Assembly (NCBI GenBank): GCA_958510875.1
Contig: OY294067.1
Coordinates: forward strand, 199,270,524 to 199,334,523
Reading direction: 5' to 3'
DNA: 64,000 nucleotides
Source of the DNA: Endomychus coccineus
Taxonomy: Eukaryota > Arthropoda > Insecta > Coleoptera > Endomychidae
A program made the position numbers and the translations under genes. The notes beneath the pieces are model-generated. The model made no database searches. It saw only the letters and a program-made list of their open reading frames with translations, and had not been told where the DNA came from. Shown here in pieces: positions 21,313 to 31,381 of the stretch. The first letter of the stretch is position 1. Every line of letters starts with the position of its first letter.

Positions 21313-23391
21313 AGTAGATTAACTGGGCGCGTTCTACGCCAGGAAATGACGTCATCGACCGGATGTTGCGCGCGCAACTTCGGATGTAACGTTACTAACC
21401 CGCGAAATTCAAACGTGTCCATAGAGCTTACGATGATCACCGAACTTCCAACCATAGAGGTCTGGGTCATAGAATGTGAGGTTGGTTGTATGTAACGTTA
21501 CTAACCCGCGAAATTCAAACGTGTCCATAGAGCTTACGATGATCACCGAACTTCCGACCATAGAGGTCTGGATGTGAGGTTAGTTGGACGTAACGTTACT
21601 AACCCGCGAAATTCAAACGTGTCCATAGAGCTTACGATGATTATAGAACTTTCGACCATAGAGGTCTGGATGTGAGGTTAGTTGGATGTGACGTCATCGA
21701 CCCGCCAAATTCAAACGTAGAGGTGTTTTGGTGATGTTTATCATGGCCGACGTTGGAACCGAATGTCAGGAGAGTTAACGTCAAAACCACAATATGACTG
21801 ATGTTGTAGCTACATCGCCGCCATCTTCTGATGAACCGATGAACTATCATACTTAAATGTCAATGTCAGACCAGTTAACTTCAAACGACTACATCTATGA
21901 ATGAACCGATCAACCGTCATGCATACCTGTCAACGTCAGAAATGTTAACGTCAAGAAACGACATCTATGAGGTCACAATTCAAAATATGACTGATGTTAT
22001 AGCTACATCACCACCATCTCCTACATCGCCGCCATCTTCTGATGAGCCGGTGAACTATCATACTTAAATGTCAATGTCAGACCAGTTAATTTCAAACGAC
22101 TACATCTATGAATGAACCGATCAACCGTCATGCATACCTGTCAACGTCAGAAATGTTAACGTCAAGGAACGACATCTATGAGGTCACAATTCAAAATATG
22201 ACTGATGTTATAGCTACATCACCACCATCTCTTAATGAACCGATGAACTATCATACTTCAATGTCAATGTCAGAACAGTTAACTTCATATGACTACATCT
22301 ATGAATGAACCGATCAACCGTCATGCGTAGCTGTCAACGTCAAAGGACTACATCTATGAGGTTAATGTTTTTGCGCGGGAAATTTATGAACCGATGAACT
22401 ATCATAGCTGGATGTCACCATCTCTTAATGAACCGATGAACTATCATACTTCAATGTCAATGTCAGAACAGTTAACTTCATATGACTACATCTATGAATG
22501 AACCGATCAACCGTCATGCGTAGCTGTCAACGTCAAAGGACTACATCTATGAGGTTAATGTTTTTGCGCGGGAAATTTATGAACCGATGAACTATCATAG
22601 CTGGATGTCAATGTCAAAACAGTTAACGTCAAAGGACGATATCTATGAGACTCCAATTCAAAATGTTACCGATGTTGTAGCCTGTATCACCATCTATCAC
22701 TAAACCGATGAACTATCATAGCTGAATGTCAATGTCAGAACAGTTAACTTCAAAGGACGACATCTATGAGGTATCTTGTTAATGTTTTTGCGCGGGAAAT
22801 TTATGAACCGATGAACTATCATAGCTGGATGTCAATGTCAGAACAGTTAACGTCAAAGGACGACGATGTTGTAGCCTATATCGCCATCTATCACCAAACC
22901 GATGAACTATCATAGCTTTGATGTCAATGTTAGAACTGTTAATGTCAAAGGGCGACATCTATGAGGTATTTTGTTAATGTTTTCGCGCGGGAAGTTCCAT
23001 CTCAATTAAAAAAAAAAACGATATATTAATGAACTATCATAGCTTGATGTCCATGTCAGAACAGCTAACGTCAAAGGACGACATCTATGAGGTGTTTTGC
23101 TGATGTTTGCGCGAGGAAATTCAAAAATTTGACTCATGTTGTAGCTATACTGTCATTTATTATTCAACCACACCGTAATTCCAAAAATAATGAACTTTTA
23201 AAATAACCTACAAATTTCCTAAACGTTAAATGATTACTTACGTATATGAAATTATTACACCAGAAACCACATTGAGTATATGAGAACACGTGGAAGCAAT
23301 TAATTTTGCATACATCTACGTCATCACATTCAGTTTATACGAGAATAATTGAATACAATGGATTCATTCATTAGGTAAACAAATAACAATA
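21313..23391 (+). repeat. Left terminal inverted repeat of the Polinton (2079 bp)
   Basis: Reverse-complement match to 36563-38642. I noticed only a few differences: two bases near 37480-37500 and the length of an A/T run near 23010. The outer 450 bp has about 100-bp direct repeats (TAACGTTACTAACCCGCGAAATTCAAACGTGTCC, three copies, CATAGAGGTCTGG). The inner part is built from AACCGATGAACTATCATAG, CAATGTCAGAACAGTTAACG, GACGACATCTATGAGG and TTTTTGCGCGGGAAATT modules. A 66-codon frame in it is a by-product. Confidence 0.96.
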
Positions 23392-23575
23392 AGTGATATA
23401 CTCTAGTCTAGACTTGCTAGTAAGCGAATTTAATTATCGTTTCATTAGTCATTACTTACGTAAGCAACTGTGAGTGGAATTAGCTATCTAGGAATGCGAT
23501 TGCATGATCTTAGTCATTATACATTCGATCCTTAAACAATCAACTCGTGTTTTGTGTAGTGCTTATATCTAAAAG

Positions 23576-23835
23576 GTGAGTCTATATTATTATTTGTCTA
23601 AGAAAACAATCATTTCAAATTGAAACAATTCAAATTAACTCCATATCAATAAGTTGTTTTTCACTTCAAATTGAAACAATTCAAATTAACTCCATATCAA
23701 TAAGTTGTTTTTCACTTCAAATTGAAACAATTCAAATCAACTCCATATCAATAAGTTGTTTTTCACTTGAATTTCACATGTAAAATTCGTCTTTGTTGTT
23801 GTATGTTATCAAGGACTTTCATTTTTTGTTTTTAG
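23576..23835 (+). other. Possible 5'-UTR intron of the polymerase gene
   Basis: AAAAG|GTGAGT at 23576 is a strong donor, and a T-rich stretch ending TTTTTAG at 23835 is a good acceptor. Removing it would shorten the leader between the TIR and the ATG at 24117. Inference from splice-site consensus only. Confidence 0.4.
23614..23766 (+). repeat. Three 51-bp tandem repeats
   Basis: TTCAAATTGAAACAATTCAA..TCAATAAGTTGTTTTTCAC occurs three times at a 51-bp spacing with one change, inside the proposed leader intron. Confidence 0.95.
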
Positions 23836-24116
23836 AGAAACGGATTTTTCGAAAATAAGATCAAGAGATTGAAACCAACCAAAAACAAAATTTGGTGCAG
23901 CTGTTCTGGTGGAGCTTGCAGAGTTTTCAGTGGTTCCTACGAAAACGTGATAAAATTTCTCCAATAGTAGAAAACTGTAGACTAACTTTTCCGAGGGGAG
24001 GAAAAATTAAGTACCGACAAGTATTGATATAGGAGCAGAGAGGGAGTAGCAGCAGCAGCGTTAACGTTAAAATTGTTTCATTTATTGTAAGGTGAGGTGT
24101 TTATCTCATTATTATT

Positions 24117-27100
24117 ATGGAGTCGTCCATCGCAAAACTTAGTTCTGAAATTGTTGGAATTATCGGTGAAGCTCATAAGAGCCTCGTTAAATCAAAATTC
24201 TCTCCTCAAGAGACACAAAAGTGGATAGATTTTTGTACTAAATATATTAGAACTTTTCATAGGCATTTAACTAAAGATTCACTCAATTTAGGCGAGAAAA
24301 ATCAAATTCAAGCTAATGTGGGACATATAAGAAGATTCAAAATTTTATTACAAATTCGAAATAAACCCGCCCCCTCAAATAAAAATCGAAGCGATCGTAT
24401 TCGTTGGGAAGATGGTAAGTCTGCATTTTCTCAACGAATTCGAACTGGGTTGATAATAAATATTTCACATTTAGACCCATTAAATTTTTTGTATGATGCT
24501 TTTAATCTCTTTAGTTCTAGAGTTGTCAAAATTTTACATATGTACAATTTTATTAAAGTCACCACAACATTTTGTTGTGAATATATCAAACCCAATGTTA
24601 ATGAAGAGCTTATCCAGGTAGAATTCAAATATTTTCATACAAAATCCGCTCCAATAGATACTTTGACCAATTTATTGGAGTGGTTTAAGGAGTATGTCAT
24701 TGGTAAACTTCAAGTTAAACTGGAACAATTCGCTGAAAGAGATAGTGGGTGGAGCCTCAGAGATGTGATAAGTCTAGAAATCAATATTAATAAACATGAA
24801 ACTATCAATTCAGGATCGTCCTATATTGTTTCACCTAAAGAAATCCAACTTAAGCGTGCAGTTATCAACATTAAAAATTATGACGAGTACTGTTTTGCTT
24901 GGGCAGTAACAGCTGGATTGTATCCTGCTACTAACACACATCCAGATCGAGTATCTTCATATCCACATTTTAGTACAATTTTGAATTTGCAAAATTTAAC
25001 ATTTCCCCTACCCATTTCACAAATCCCTGTATTTGAGAAAAATAATAATATTTCTATTCATGTGTTTGTTCTACAATTATGTAAAAATGAAAATGGGGAG
25101 AAATTAAAGGTTCTCCCTGCGTACCTAACCAAAAATAAACTCGAAAAACACTTCAATTTATTATTGATTCAAGACAAGTATTACCGCGAAGAGGAATCAT
25201 CATCCTCCTCCTCCATTCAAGTAGATCCGATAGTGAAATTTCATTACTGTTTAATTAAAAATTTATCAAGATTAGTAAATTCTCAAATTACCACTAGACA
25301 CAAAACTTACTTATGTGAGAGATGTTTGAATAATTTTAAAAGTGAGATTAAGTACAATAATCATATCGAGGATTGTGGTAAGATGAATACTTGTAAAATA
25401 ACATTCCCCGAAGAGGATTATTTGAAATTTAAAAATCATTCAAACAAACTGCCTGTACCTTTTATTATCTACTTTGATTTTGAAGCTCTATTATTACCCA
25501 TCCAAAACTGCTCTCAATCTAGTGCAAATTCATACACAAACAGAACGCAGCTACATGAAGCTTACAGTGTAGGCTTCTACCTGAAATGTCATTTCAACGA
25601 TTCCCTATCACGTTACAATAGTTATAGAGGACCTAATCCGGCTAAATGGTTGACTGAACAATTAGATAAAATTGGAGAATTCATCGATCTAAAACTAAAA
25701 TGTAATATACCCATTGATTTTGGTGGAATTAGTATAGTCAGTATAATGTATGAAACCAAATGTCACATTTGTGGTGTGTTGTTCAAAGAGGGTGACATTC
25801 GTGTTAAAGATCATTGTCATTTTACAGGAAAATATCGAGGATTAGCCCACCAAGATTGCAATTTAAATTATAAATATAAATTTGTGGTACCGGTCGTAGC
25901 TCACAATTTGAGTGGGTACGATATGTTTTTATTAATTAGAGATTTGGCTAGATCGTCTAAACAAAATATTCAGGTGCTCCCCTTGAATAAAGAGAAATAT
26001 ATAAGTTTCACCAGAAGCTCCACAAATTCTATTGTTAAATTTCGATTTATAGACTCATGTAGATTTTTGGATTCAAGTTTAGATAAATTAGTCTCTTATT
26101 TGAGTGAGGATGACTTGACTATTTTGAAACGTGAGTTTTCCCACTTATCTCAAGAAAATTTCAAACTGTTAACACGTAAAGGAGTTTTCCCATACGAACA
26201 CATGGATGAGTGGGGGAAATTAAACGATGAAAATCTTCCTCCGATCGAGAAATTCTTCAATAAACTTCGAGATGAATCGATAAGTGAGGAAGATTATCAA
26301 CACGCTCAATCAGTTTGGAATCGATTTGAGTGTAAAAATTTAGGTGATTATTCGGATTTGTATTTGAAAACAGACGTTTTATTGCTGGCCGATGTATTCG
26401 AGAATTTCCGAAACAAATGCGTGGGCCTGTTTGATTTAGATCCCGCACACTACTTCACTGTTCCATCATTCACATGGGATTGTATGCTAAAATATACAAA
26501 CGTATCACTACAATATTTAAAAGATATCGATATGATATTATTTTTGGAACGGGGGATTAGAGGGGGTGTGAGTCAATGCAGTAATCGATTTGCAAAAGCC
26601 AACAATAAATATATGCATAATCATAATCCACAAGAAGAAAATAGTTATTTAATGTATTTCGATGTATGTAATCTATATGGGTGGGCTATGATTCAATATT
26701 TACCTTACGATGGGTTTAAGTGGGTTGAAAATGTTGATAATATCGACGTACAACATGTTTCCGATGAAAGCCCTATCGGGTACATTCTAGAGGTTGATTT
26801 GGAGTATCCTACAACATTGCATGACCTTCATAAAGATCTCCCTCTTTGTCCAACTCATACAGCTCCACCGGGTAGTAAATTACCAAAATTATTAACAACT
26901 TTTCATAAAAAATCAAGATATATCATTCATTATAGAAACTTAAAACAATGTTTGACTTTAGGAATGGTACTAACTAAAGTCCATAGAGTTCTAGAGTTTA
27001 AACAAGCGCCGTGGTTGAAAGCCTATATTGATTTGAATACTAGATTGAGAGCGGCTTCTAAGAACGCCTTTGAGATAGCACTATTCAAGTTGCTCATCAA

Positions 27101-27887
27101 TGCTATTTTCGGGAAATCGATGGAGAACGTGCGAAAGCATAGAGCGGTCAAATTAGTTAACAAATGGTATGGACCTTATGGAGCTCGTTATTATATTTCA
27201 CAACCCAATTTTAATAGTAGTAAAATATTTGAAGAGAATCTAGTGGCCATTGAACAAAATAAATTAGAAGTGTTATTCAATAAACCAATTTATGTGGGTA
27301 TGACGATTTTGGACGTTTCTAAAACATGTGTGTACGATTTTCATTACAACTTCATGCTTACACTTTATAAAGATCCTGAAATGATAAGATTATGTTATAC
27401 TGACACAGATAGTTTGATCTATCATATAATTACTGATGATGATATTTATCAGAGCATCATCAATAAATATATTCATAAATTCGATACGAGCGATTATGCG
27501 CTAAACAACAACTTTGAGATTCCACTTGTAAATAAAAAAGTAGTCGGCTTAATGAAGGATGAGAATGGGGGGATGATTATGGATATGTTTGTAGGGTTAA
27601 GATCCAAGATGTATAGTTATACAGTTCAGGATCGTAACCCAACAAAGAAAGCGAAGGGGGTGCGGGATTATGTGTTGCGGAACACAATCACATTCGAAGA
27701 TTATGTTAGATGTTTAGAAGAAGGCATTGAGATGTATCGCATACAAAGATCTATCCGCTCATTCGATTTCAAATTGTATACAATCGAACAAAATAAAATT
27801 GCCCTCAGCCCTTTCGACAGCAAAAGACACATAATTGGTAATGGGATAAACACTTTACCTTATGGTCATTATTCTTTATCACCATAA
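24117..27887 (+). CDS. Protein-primed family B DNA polymerase (Polinton pPolB), 1256 aa
   Basis: Replicates the element from its linear ends using a protein primer. The N-terminal third has a Cys/Trp patch (YCFAWAV, about residue 256) usual in arthropod Polinton polymerases, and a C2H2-like pair (CERCLNNF...HIEDC, about 400-420). The 3'-5' exonuclease Exo I is FDFEALL (about 453). A Cys/His cluster resembling endonuclease VII (CHICG...DHCHFTGKYRGLAHQDCN) lies at about 550-582. Exo II is VAHNLSGYD (about 597). Polymerase motif A is DVCNLYGWAM (about 849), motif B KLLINAIFGKSM (about 991), motif C YTDTDSLIY (about 1093), followed by KAKGV (about 1177). Length is at the long end of the family. 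The ATG at 24117 is the first in frame. AATAAA lies near 27955. No stops or frameshifts. Confidence 0.96.
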   Translation: MESSIAKLSSEIVGIIGEAHKSLVKSKFSPQETQKWIDFCTKYIRTFHRHLTKDSLNLGEKNQIQANVGHIRRFKILLQIRNKPAPSNKNRSDRIRWEDGKSAFSQRIRTGLIINISHLDPLNFLYDAFNLFSSRVVKILHMYNFIKVTTTFCCEYIKPNVNEELIQVEFKYFHTKSAPIDTLTNLLEWFKEYVIGKLQVKLEQFAERDSGWSLRDVISLEININKHETINSGSSYIVSPKEIQLKRAVINIKNYDEYCFAWAVTAGLYPATNTHPDRVSSYPHFSTILNLQNLTFPLPISQIPVFEKNNNISIHVFVLQLCKNENGEKLKVLPAYLTKNKLEKHFNLLLIQDKYYREEESSSSSSIQVDPIVKFHYCLIKNLSRLVNSQITTRHKTYLCERCLNNFKSEIKYNNHIEDCGKMNTCKITFPEEDYLKFKNHSNKLPVPFIIYFDFEALLLPIQNCSQSSANSYTNRTQLHEAYSVGFYLKCHFNDSLSRYNSYRGPNPAKWLTEQLDKIGEFIDLKLKCNIPIDFGGISIVSIMYETKCHICGVLFKEGDIRVKDHCHFTGKYRGLAHQDCNLNYKYKFVVPVVAHNLSGYDMFLLIRDLARSSKQNIQVLPLNKEKYISFTRSSTNSIVKFRFIDSCRFLDSSLDKLVSYLSEDDLTILKREFSHLSQENFKLLTRKGVFPYEHMDEWGKLNDENLPPIEKFFNKLRDESISEEDYQHAQSVWNRFECKNLGDYSDLYLKTDVLLLADVFENFRNKCVGLFDLDPAHYFTVPSFTWDCMLKYTNVSLQYLKDIDMILFLERGIRGGVSQCSNRFAKANNKYMHNHNPQEENSYLMYFDVCNLYGWAMIQYLPYDGFKWVENVDNIDVQHVSDESPIGYILEVDLEYPTTLHDLHKDLPLCPTHTAPPGSKLPKLLTTFHKKSRYIIHYRNLKQCLTLGMVLTKVHRVLEFKQAPWLKAYIDLNTRLRAASKNAFEIALFKLLINAIFGKSMENVRKHRAVKLVNKWYGPYGARYYISQPNFNSSKIFEENLVAIEQNKLEVLFNKPIYVGMTILDVSKTCVYDFHYNFMLTLYKDPEMIRLCYTDTDSLIYHIITDDDIYQSIINKYIHKFDTSDYALNNNFEIPLVNKKVVGLMKDENGGMIMDMFVGLRSKMYSYTVQDRNPTKKAKGVRDYVLRNTITFEDYVRCLEEGIEMYRIQRSIRSFDFKLYTIEQNKIALSPFDSKRHIIGNGINTLPYGHYSLSP

Positions 27888-28053
27888 TTTTATAAGTTTA
27901 TATATCCATCATATTATTGTTCATACTTCATATCCATGTTTATTATTGTTTTATGAAAATAAATAAAATATTTCTATGATGATGATTTGTTTCATTTTCC
28001 TCTCTCCCTTTACAGCAAACCGAAAGACTGTTTTACATAAAAATCATTTATTG

Positions 28054-28205
28054 TTCTAAATCATACATAACCTTATTTATATATAAATAACATATCTCTA
28101 AGTGTATTAGTCAATAAACAAAAAAAATTTGTTGAGGAAATATCGATAAAACAATACAAGAGTACTAATCCACTAGCATAGTTAGTGATTCCACGTACAT
28201 CTTGC
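28054..28205 (-). pseudogene. Decayed second copy of the adjacent 239-aa gene
   Basis: TCTAAATCATACATAA, TCTCTAAG.GTATTAG and ATAAAACAATACAA match the 3' part of the gene at 28206-28925. 28189-28215 (CCACGTACATCTTGCTC.CTCAA) matches its inner part at 28447-28474. About 120 bp that separate these pieces in the gene are missing here. The remnant runs directly into the stop of the live gene, whose last codons (Leu-Glu-stop) appear to derive from the remnant. Confidence 0.75.
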
Positions 28206-28925
28206 TCACTCAAGCTCTAAATCATACATAATTTTATCCTTATGCGAAAACATAAACTCTCTAAGAGTATTAGCTAATAAGCTTCCTGGTGCAACATCTA
28301 TAAAACAATACAAAAGTTCCATATAACTAGCAAGACCCCTCATTGATTTAATTATTGCAATGACCTTATAATAATATGAACAAAATTCAAGTTGTTCAAG
28401 GAACGACACTCGATGAAATAACACTTCATCGTTAATTCTAATGATTTCACGTACATCTTGCTCGCTCAAATAAAAATCAGTATTGTGCTTGGTGACTTGA
28501 AGTACTTTAACGCTATTCGCATAAACGCACTGTAATATTAGACAATAATATCCACATGCTATAGGTGTAGAATCGAAATGTGCATGTTGACTCTCAAAGA
28601 ATTCCTTGATCTTCATCCGCACTATATTGATGAAGTCGTTCCATTCGTATCTTCCAAAGACGAGTTTTCCATATTGATTTCTTTGATGCAACGAGATAGT
28701 TGGAGTGAATTTCCTCACAGGGCTTAGTCCACATCTAACCTCCAAATTTTCTCTCAGTGGGTAAACAGTATTCATTAATAGAAATTGTTCATGTTTTGAG
28801 GCTATTTCAATTTTTTCTAAAATTCTATCCAACTCTTCATCACCACTAATACTACTACTACTATTCGCGTTGGAAAACCGACTATCTTGCAAAGACATTT
28901 CGCAACAACTGACTGTTGCATTCAA
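28206..28925 (-). CDS. Polinton protein of unknown function, 239 aa
   Basis: I recognise no enzymatic motif. A Ser-rich acidic N-terminus (SSSSISGDEELDRILEKIE, about residues 23-42) is followed by a mostly hydrophobic, helical-looking body (ACGYYCLILQCVY, then FLEQLEFCSYYYKVIAIIKSM). No signal peptide or clear membrane helix. It is the last gene of the leftward block, downstream of the integrase with a gap of about 50 bp. The frame is open throughout. The C-terminal end is defined by the junction with the decayed duplicate, so the protein may be slightly altered there. AATAAA on this strand lies at about 28046. Confidence 0.8.
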   Translation of the reverse strand: MNATVSCCEMSLQDSRFSNANSSSSISGDEELDRILEKIEIASKHEQFLLMNTVYPLRENLEVRCGLSPVRKFTPTISLHQRNQYGKLVFGRYEWNDFINIVRMKIKEFFESQHAHFDSTPIACGYYCLILQCVYANSVKVLQVTKHNTDFYLSEQDVREIIRINDEVLFHRVSFLEQLEFCSYYYKVIAIIKSMRGLASYMELLYCFIDVAPGSLLANTLREFMFSHKDKIMYDLELE

Positions 28926-28974
28926 ACTTCTCTACCACCAACACATACCAAATATTTATCTGAACATGCGCAGA

Positions 28975-29901
28975 TCATACTATATCGGTATTCTGTATCC
29001 AACTTTTATCCTCCATACCATACCATTTAACTAGCATTTTATTACCTTTTTTTCGGAGTACTTTCTCAATTAAATATACTTCGGGTTGCTTCGTTCTTTG
29101 TAATTCCTCTTCGTAGAAGCATCCGGTGATTGTGGAATCTTTCATGTCTTTGAGTAGATAAGTAACAGGGTTCGTAATTTTAACTTTTATAATTTTAAAT
29201 AATTCCGCTGACCAATTAGGCGTATACGATTTTTCGAAAATATGTTTTGCCTTACTGATACGCACCACATCTCCAACGTTGTATTTGTGTGGTAGAACTA
29301 GCTTGACGTGTGAGTAGCATCGCTTCAATATCTCACTTTCGTTATGTTTTGTCACTTTACACGGAGCCAGATTGATCGTTCTGTGCTTACGCTTATTATA
29401 TTTTTCAGTGATCTTTTCGAGTATATCAAACCATTTGTATTTCCCACTCAAACTGAAATGTTTGTAGAGCGCTTCTTTCAACGTTCGAATAACGCGTTCT
29501 GCAATGGCTGCTTTTTTTACAGAATAAGTATTATATTGATTGATTTTATGTTTCTTCATCAACTCTTTAAATTGCTTATTGAAGAACTCCTTTCCTTGAT
29601 CGCTTTGTAAATGTGTGGGTATACGCCCGTTAGATTTCAAAAAAATAGAGTCAACAGCCTTCCGAACCTCTTCAGCCGATTTCGTTTTCAACGGACGAGT
29701 CCATAGATACTTTGAGAAGCAATCGATCATCACTAAAATGAATTTAAATCCTCGATTTTCACGCGCATAATTACCCATTTCAGCCAGATCCATCTGCCAC
29801 AGATCATCTAAACCTTTTATGATTGTTCGGCGGCGGTTGAAATTCTTTCTACTTGGTTTATGAAGCTCATATACAACTTGTTCTTTACCTTGTTGCAACA
29901 T
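28975..29901 (-). CDS. Retrovirus-like (rve) DDE integrase with chromodomain-like tail, 308 aa
   Basis: Inserts the linear element into the host chromosome. The catalytic core shows D38 (LWQMDLAEM), D101 (HLQSDQGKEF) and E135 (AAIAERVIRTLKEAL), the DDE triad of the rve fold. After the core, HKYNVGDVVRISKAKHIFEK is the usual SH3-like region. The last 35 residues (EVYLIEKVLRKKGNKMLVKWYG) read as a chromodomain, known to steer some integrases to chromatin. The N-terminal HHCC zinc domain seen in longer relatives is absent; the frame starts just before the basic LHKPSRKNFNRRR segment. It overlaps the next upstream gene by 17 bp in another frame. Confidence 0.94.
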   Translation of the reverse strand: MLQQGKEQVVYELHKPSRKNFNRRRTIIKGLDDLWQMDLAEMGNYARENRGFKFILVMIDCFSKYLWTRPLKTKSAEEVRKAVDSIFLKSNGRIPTHLQSDQGKEFFNKQFKELMKKHKINQYNTYSVKKAAIAERVIRTLKEALYKHFSLSGKYKWFDILEKITEKYNKRKHRTINLAPCKVTKHNESEILKRCYSHVKLVLPHKYNVGDVVRISKAKHIFEKSYTPNWSAELFKIIKVKITNPVTYLLKDMKDSTITGCFYEEELQRTKQPEVYLIEKVLRKKGNKMLVKWYGMEDKSWIQNTDIV

Positions 29902-30391
29902 GCTGAATTATCGCATTAGGATTGACTCTATCAGAATTTCCTCCCAACACAACCAATTTGCTATCAATATTCTTCAGACTAGTGATGAATACATTTTGTT
30001 GTGTAGTTATATTATGAATGTCATTAGTTAATTTCGCAATATCATCCTCAGTCTGTTTCTTATATACGTCTATCACTTTCTGCACATCGGTTTGAAGATT
30101 CTTCAAAGCTTTATTCATAAGATTATTAGCCTTTGCATACTTGTCAAGAAGTTCCTTCAACCTTTTTTCCACTTCAATTATCGCGCTATCGACGTACTTC
30201 TTATTCGCGGCATCGTTATTTAAAGTAGGTGTTTTCATATTGGAAATTTTTAAATTTTTAATATCCACATCACCGTCTGGTGTATGAGTCAAAACGTTCT
30301 TAAACATCGAGCGTATTCGGAGAACATCGACGCTGTTCACTACACCGTCTCCTCCGCTCCTAGATCTCCTACCAAACTTGTCGAGACTCAT
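29885..30391 (-). CDS. Coiled-coil protein with phage-fibre-like DAANKKYVD motif, 168 aa
   Basis: N-terminus MSLDKFGRRSRS, which I associate with a family of insect Polinton proteins. At about residues 46-67 comes LKISNMKTPTLNNDAANKKY, the pattern found at the neck of many phage tail fibres (an I-x-N-x-x-x-P repeat followed by DAxNKxYVD). Residues about 70-150 are a long charged heptad-like helix (EKRLKELLDKYAKANNLMNK...). A trimeric fibre or spike is therefore plausible, but this is inference. It lies between the integrase and the DUF8207-like gene in the leftward block, and its 3' end overlaps the integrase start. Confidence 0.82.
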   Translation of the reverse strand: MSLDKFGRRSRSGGDGVVNSVDVLRIRSMFKNVLTHTPDGDVDIKNLKISNMKTPTLNNDAANKKYVDSAIIEVEKRLKELLDKYAKANNLMNKALKNLQTDVQKVIDVYKKQTEDDIAKLTNDIHNITTQQNVFITSLKNIDSKLVVLGGNSDRVNPNAIIQHVATR

Positions 30392-30424
30392 GATATAACT
30401 GTTTCAAACGCTATTGTATCTCAT

Positions 30425-31381
30425 CTAATAAATGATATCTACCTCTCGAAGTTCATTTATAATTGCAACAATCTCATTATCGTGCGACGTATTCCCAGCT
30501 TCTTGAGAAGCAATCAATAGTTTTAGGCGTTCCACGAGTTCGTTTGGATCGTCCCAGTACACGTACTCCACTGGTTCGTTGTTATATGTCAATTGCATAC
30601 CGCTACCGAGAGCTTCCTCATGAATTAGAGGTCGAATTATTTTAATGTACTTGTATCTTCGAGTACCTTTCAAGTTTCCAGCACTATTTCTGTGGGGATT
30701 TGTCAAGTTCAGAATCATCCTGTAATTCATCTTATCTTTCTTGGTGAAATTTCTAGGTTTGTCATAGAATATAAGTTCACACAGACCGACGGTACTTTTG
30801 AATTTTCTCCCTTGTGTCACGATAGTATCTCTATTTTTGAAATCGATTAATTTACCTCCTAGTAACCATGACAACGAACTAGCATCGTAAACTGGACCAT
30901 AAACTTTATCGACTTTTCTACTCCCGGACCAATAATCACCGATATATTTTTGAAGTAACTCTGGGTAAGATTCTAATACGTCATACTCATCATCGTTGTC
31001 AGACTCTTCAATAACAGTTTTCATACTTGCATCGCTCACATCCAATACCGTTCCTCTTTCATCTTCCTCCTCCTCCTCCTCCTCCTCCTCCTCTTCATCC
31101 GCATCATCCTTTTCTTGCTTAATTTCACGTTTAATCAATGGTGTATTATTGGATTTGATTATTTCCCGAAGTGGTTCCGATATGGGTTTAAATAATTTAT
31201 TGATCGACTCGTCCTCTTCCGTTTTACCCAGTTTCAATGTGAGATATTTCTTGCGTATAGATCGTGCCAATTGAGCGATTTTTCGCTTACGTGCTAACCG
31301 TTCAGCGTCCATTGTGTATTTGCTATTGATTTCACGTTCACACTTTAATATATACATCGAAACCTTTGCGGTATCTTCCAT
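30425..31381 (-). CDS. DUF8207-like Polinton protein, 318 aa
   Basis: Function unknown. The N-terminal 90 residues are basic and helical (AERLARKRKIAQLARSIRKK). Then comes an acidic linker with eleven Glu in a row (about 96-108). The C-terminal 150 residues have the pattern I know from a widespread Polinton domain: YIGDYWSGSRKVDKVYGPVY, SLSWLLGGKLIDF, TVGLCELIF, then NLTNPHRN and YWDDPNELVERLKLLIAS. Its start overlaps the ATPase 3' end by 44 bp, suggesting linked expression. The poly-Glu run (GAG/GAA repeats at about 31062-31095) is a likely length-variable site. Confidence 0.82.
   Translation of the reverse strand: MEDTAKVSMYILKCEREINSKYTMDAERLARKRKIAQLARSIRKKYLTLKLGKTEEDESINKLFKPISEPLREIIKSNNTPLIKREIKQEKDDADEEEEEEEEEEEDERGTVLDVSDASMKTVIEESDNDDEYDVLESYPELLQKYIGDYWSGSRKVDKVYGPVYDASSLSWLLGGKLIDFKNRDTIVTQGRKFKSTVGLCELIFYDKPRNFTKKDKMNYRMILNLTNPHRNSAGNLKGTRRYKYIKIIRPLIHEEALGSGMQLTYNNEPVEYVYWDDPNELVERLKLLIASQEAGNTSHDNEIVAIINELREVDIIY

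Noticed and set aside
30996..31274. Plus-strand frame with a long Ser run
   Set aside because: It is the antisense of the poly-Glu linker in the DUF8207-like gene.
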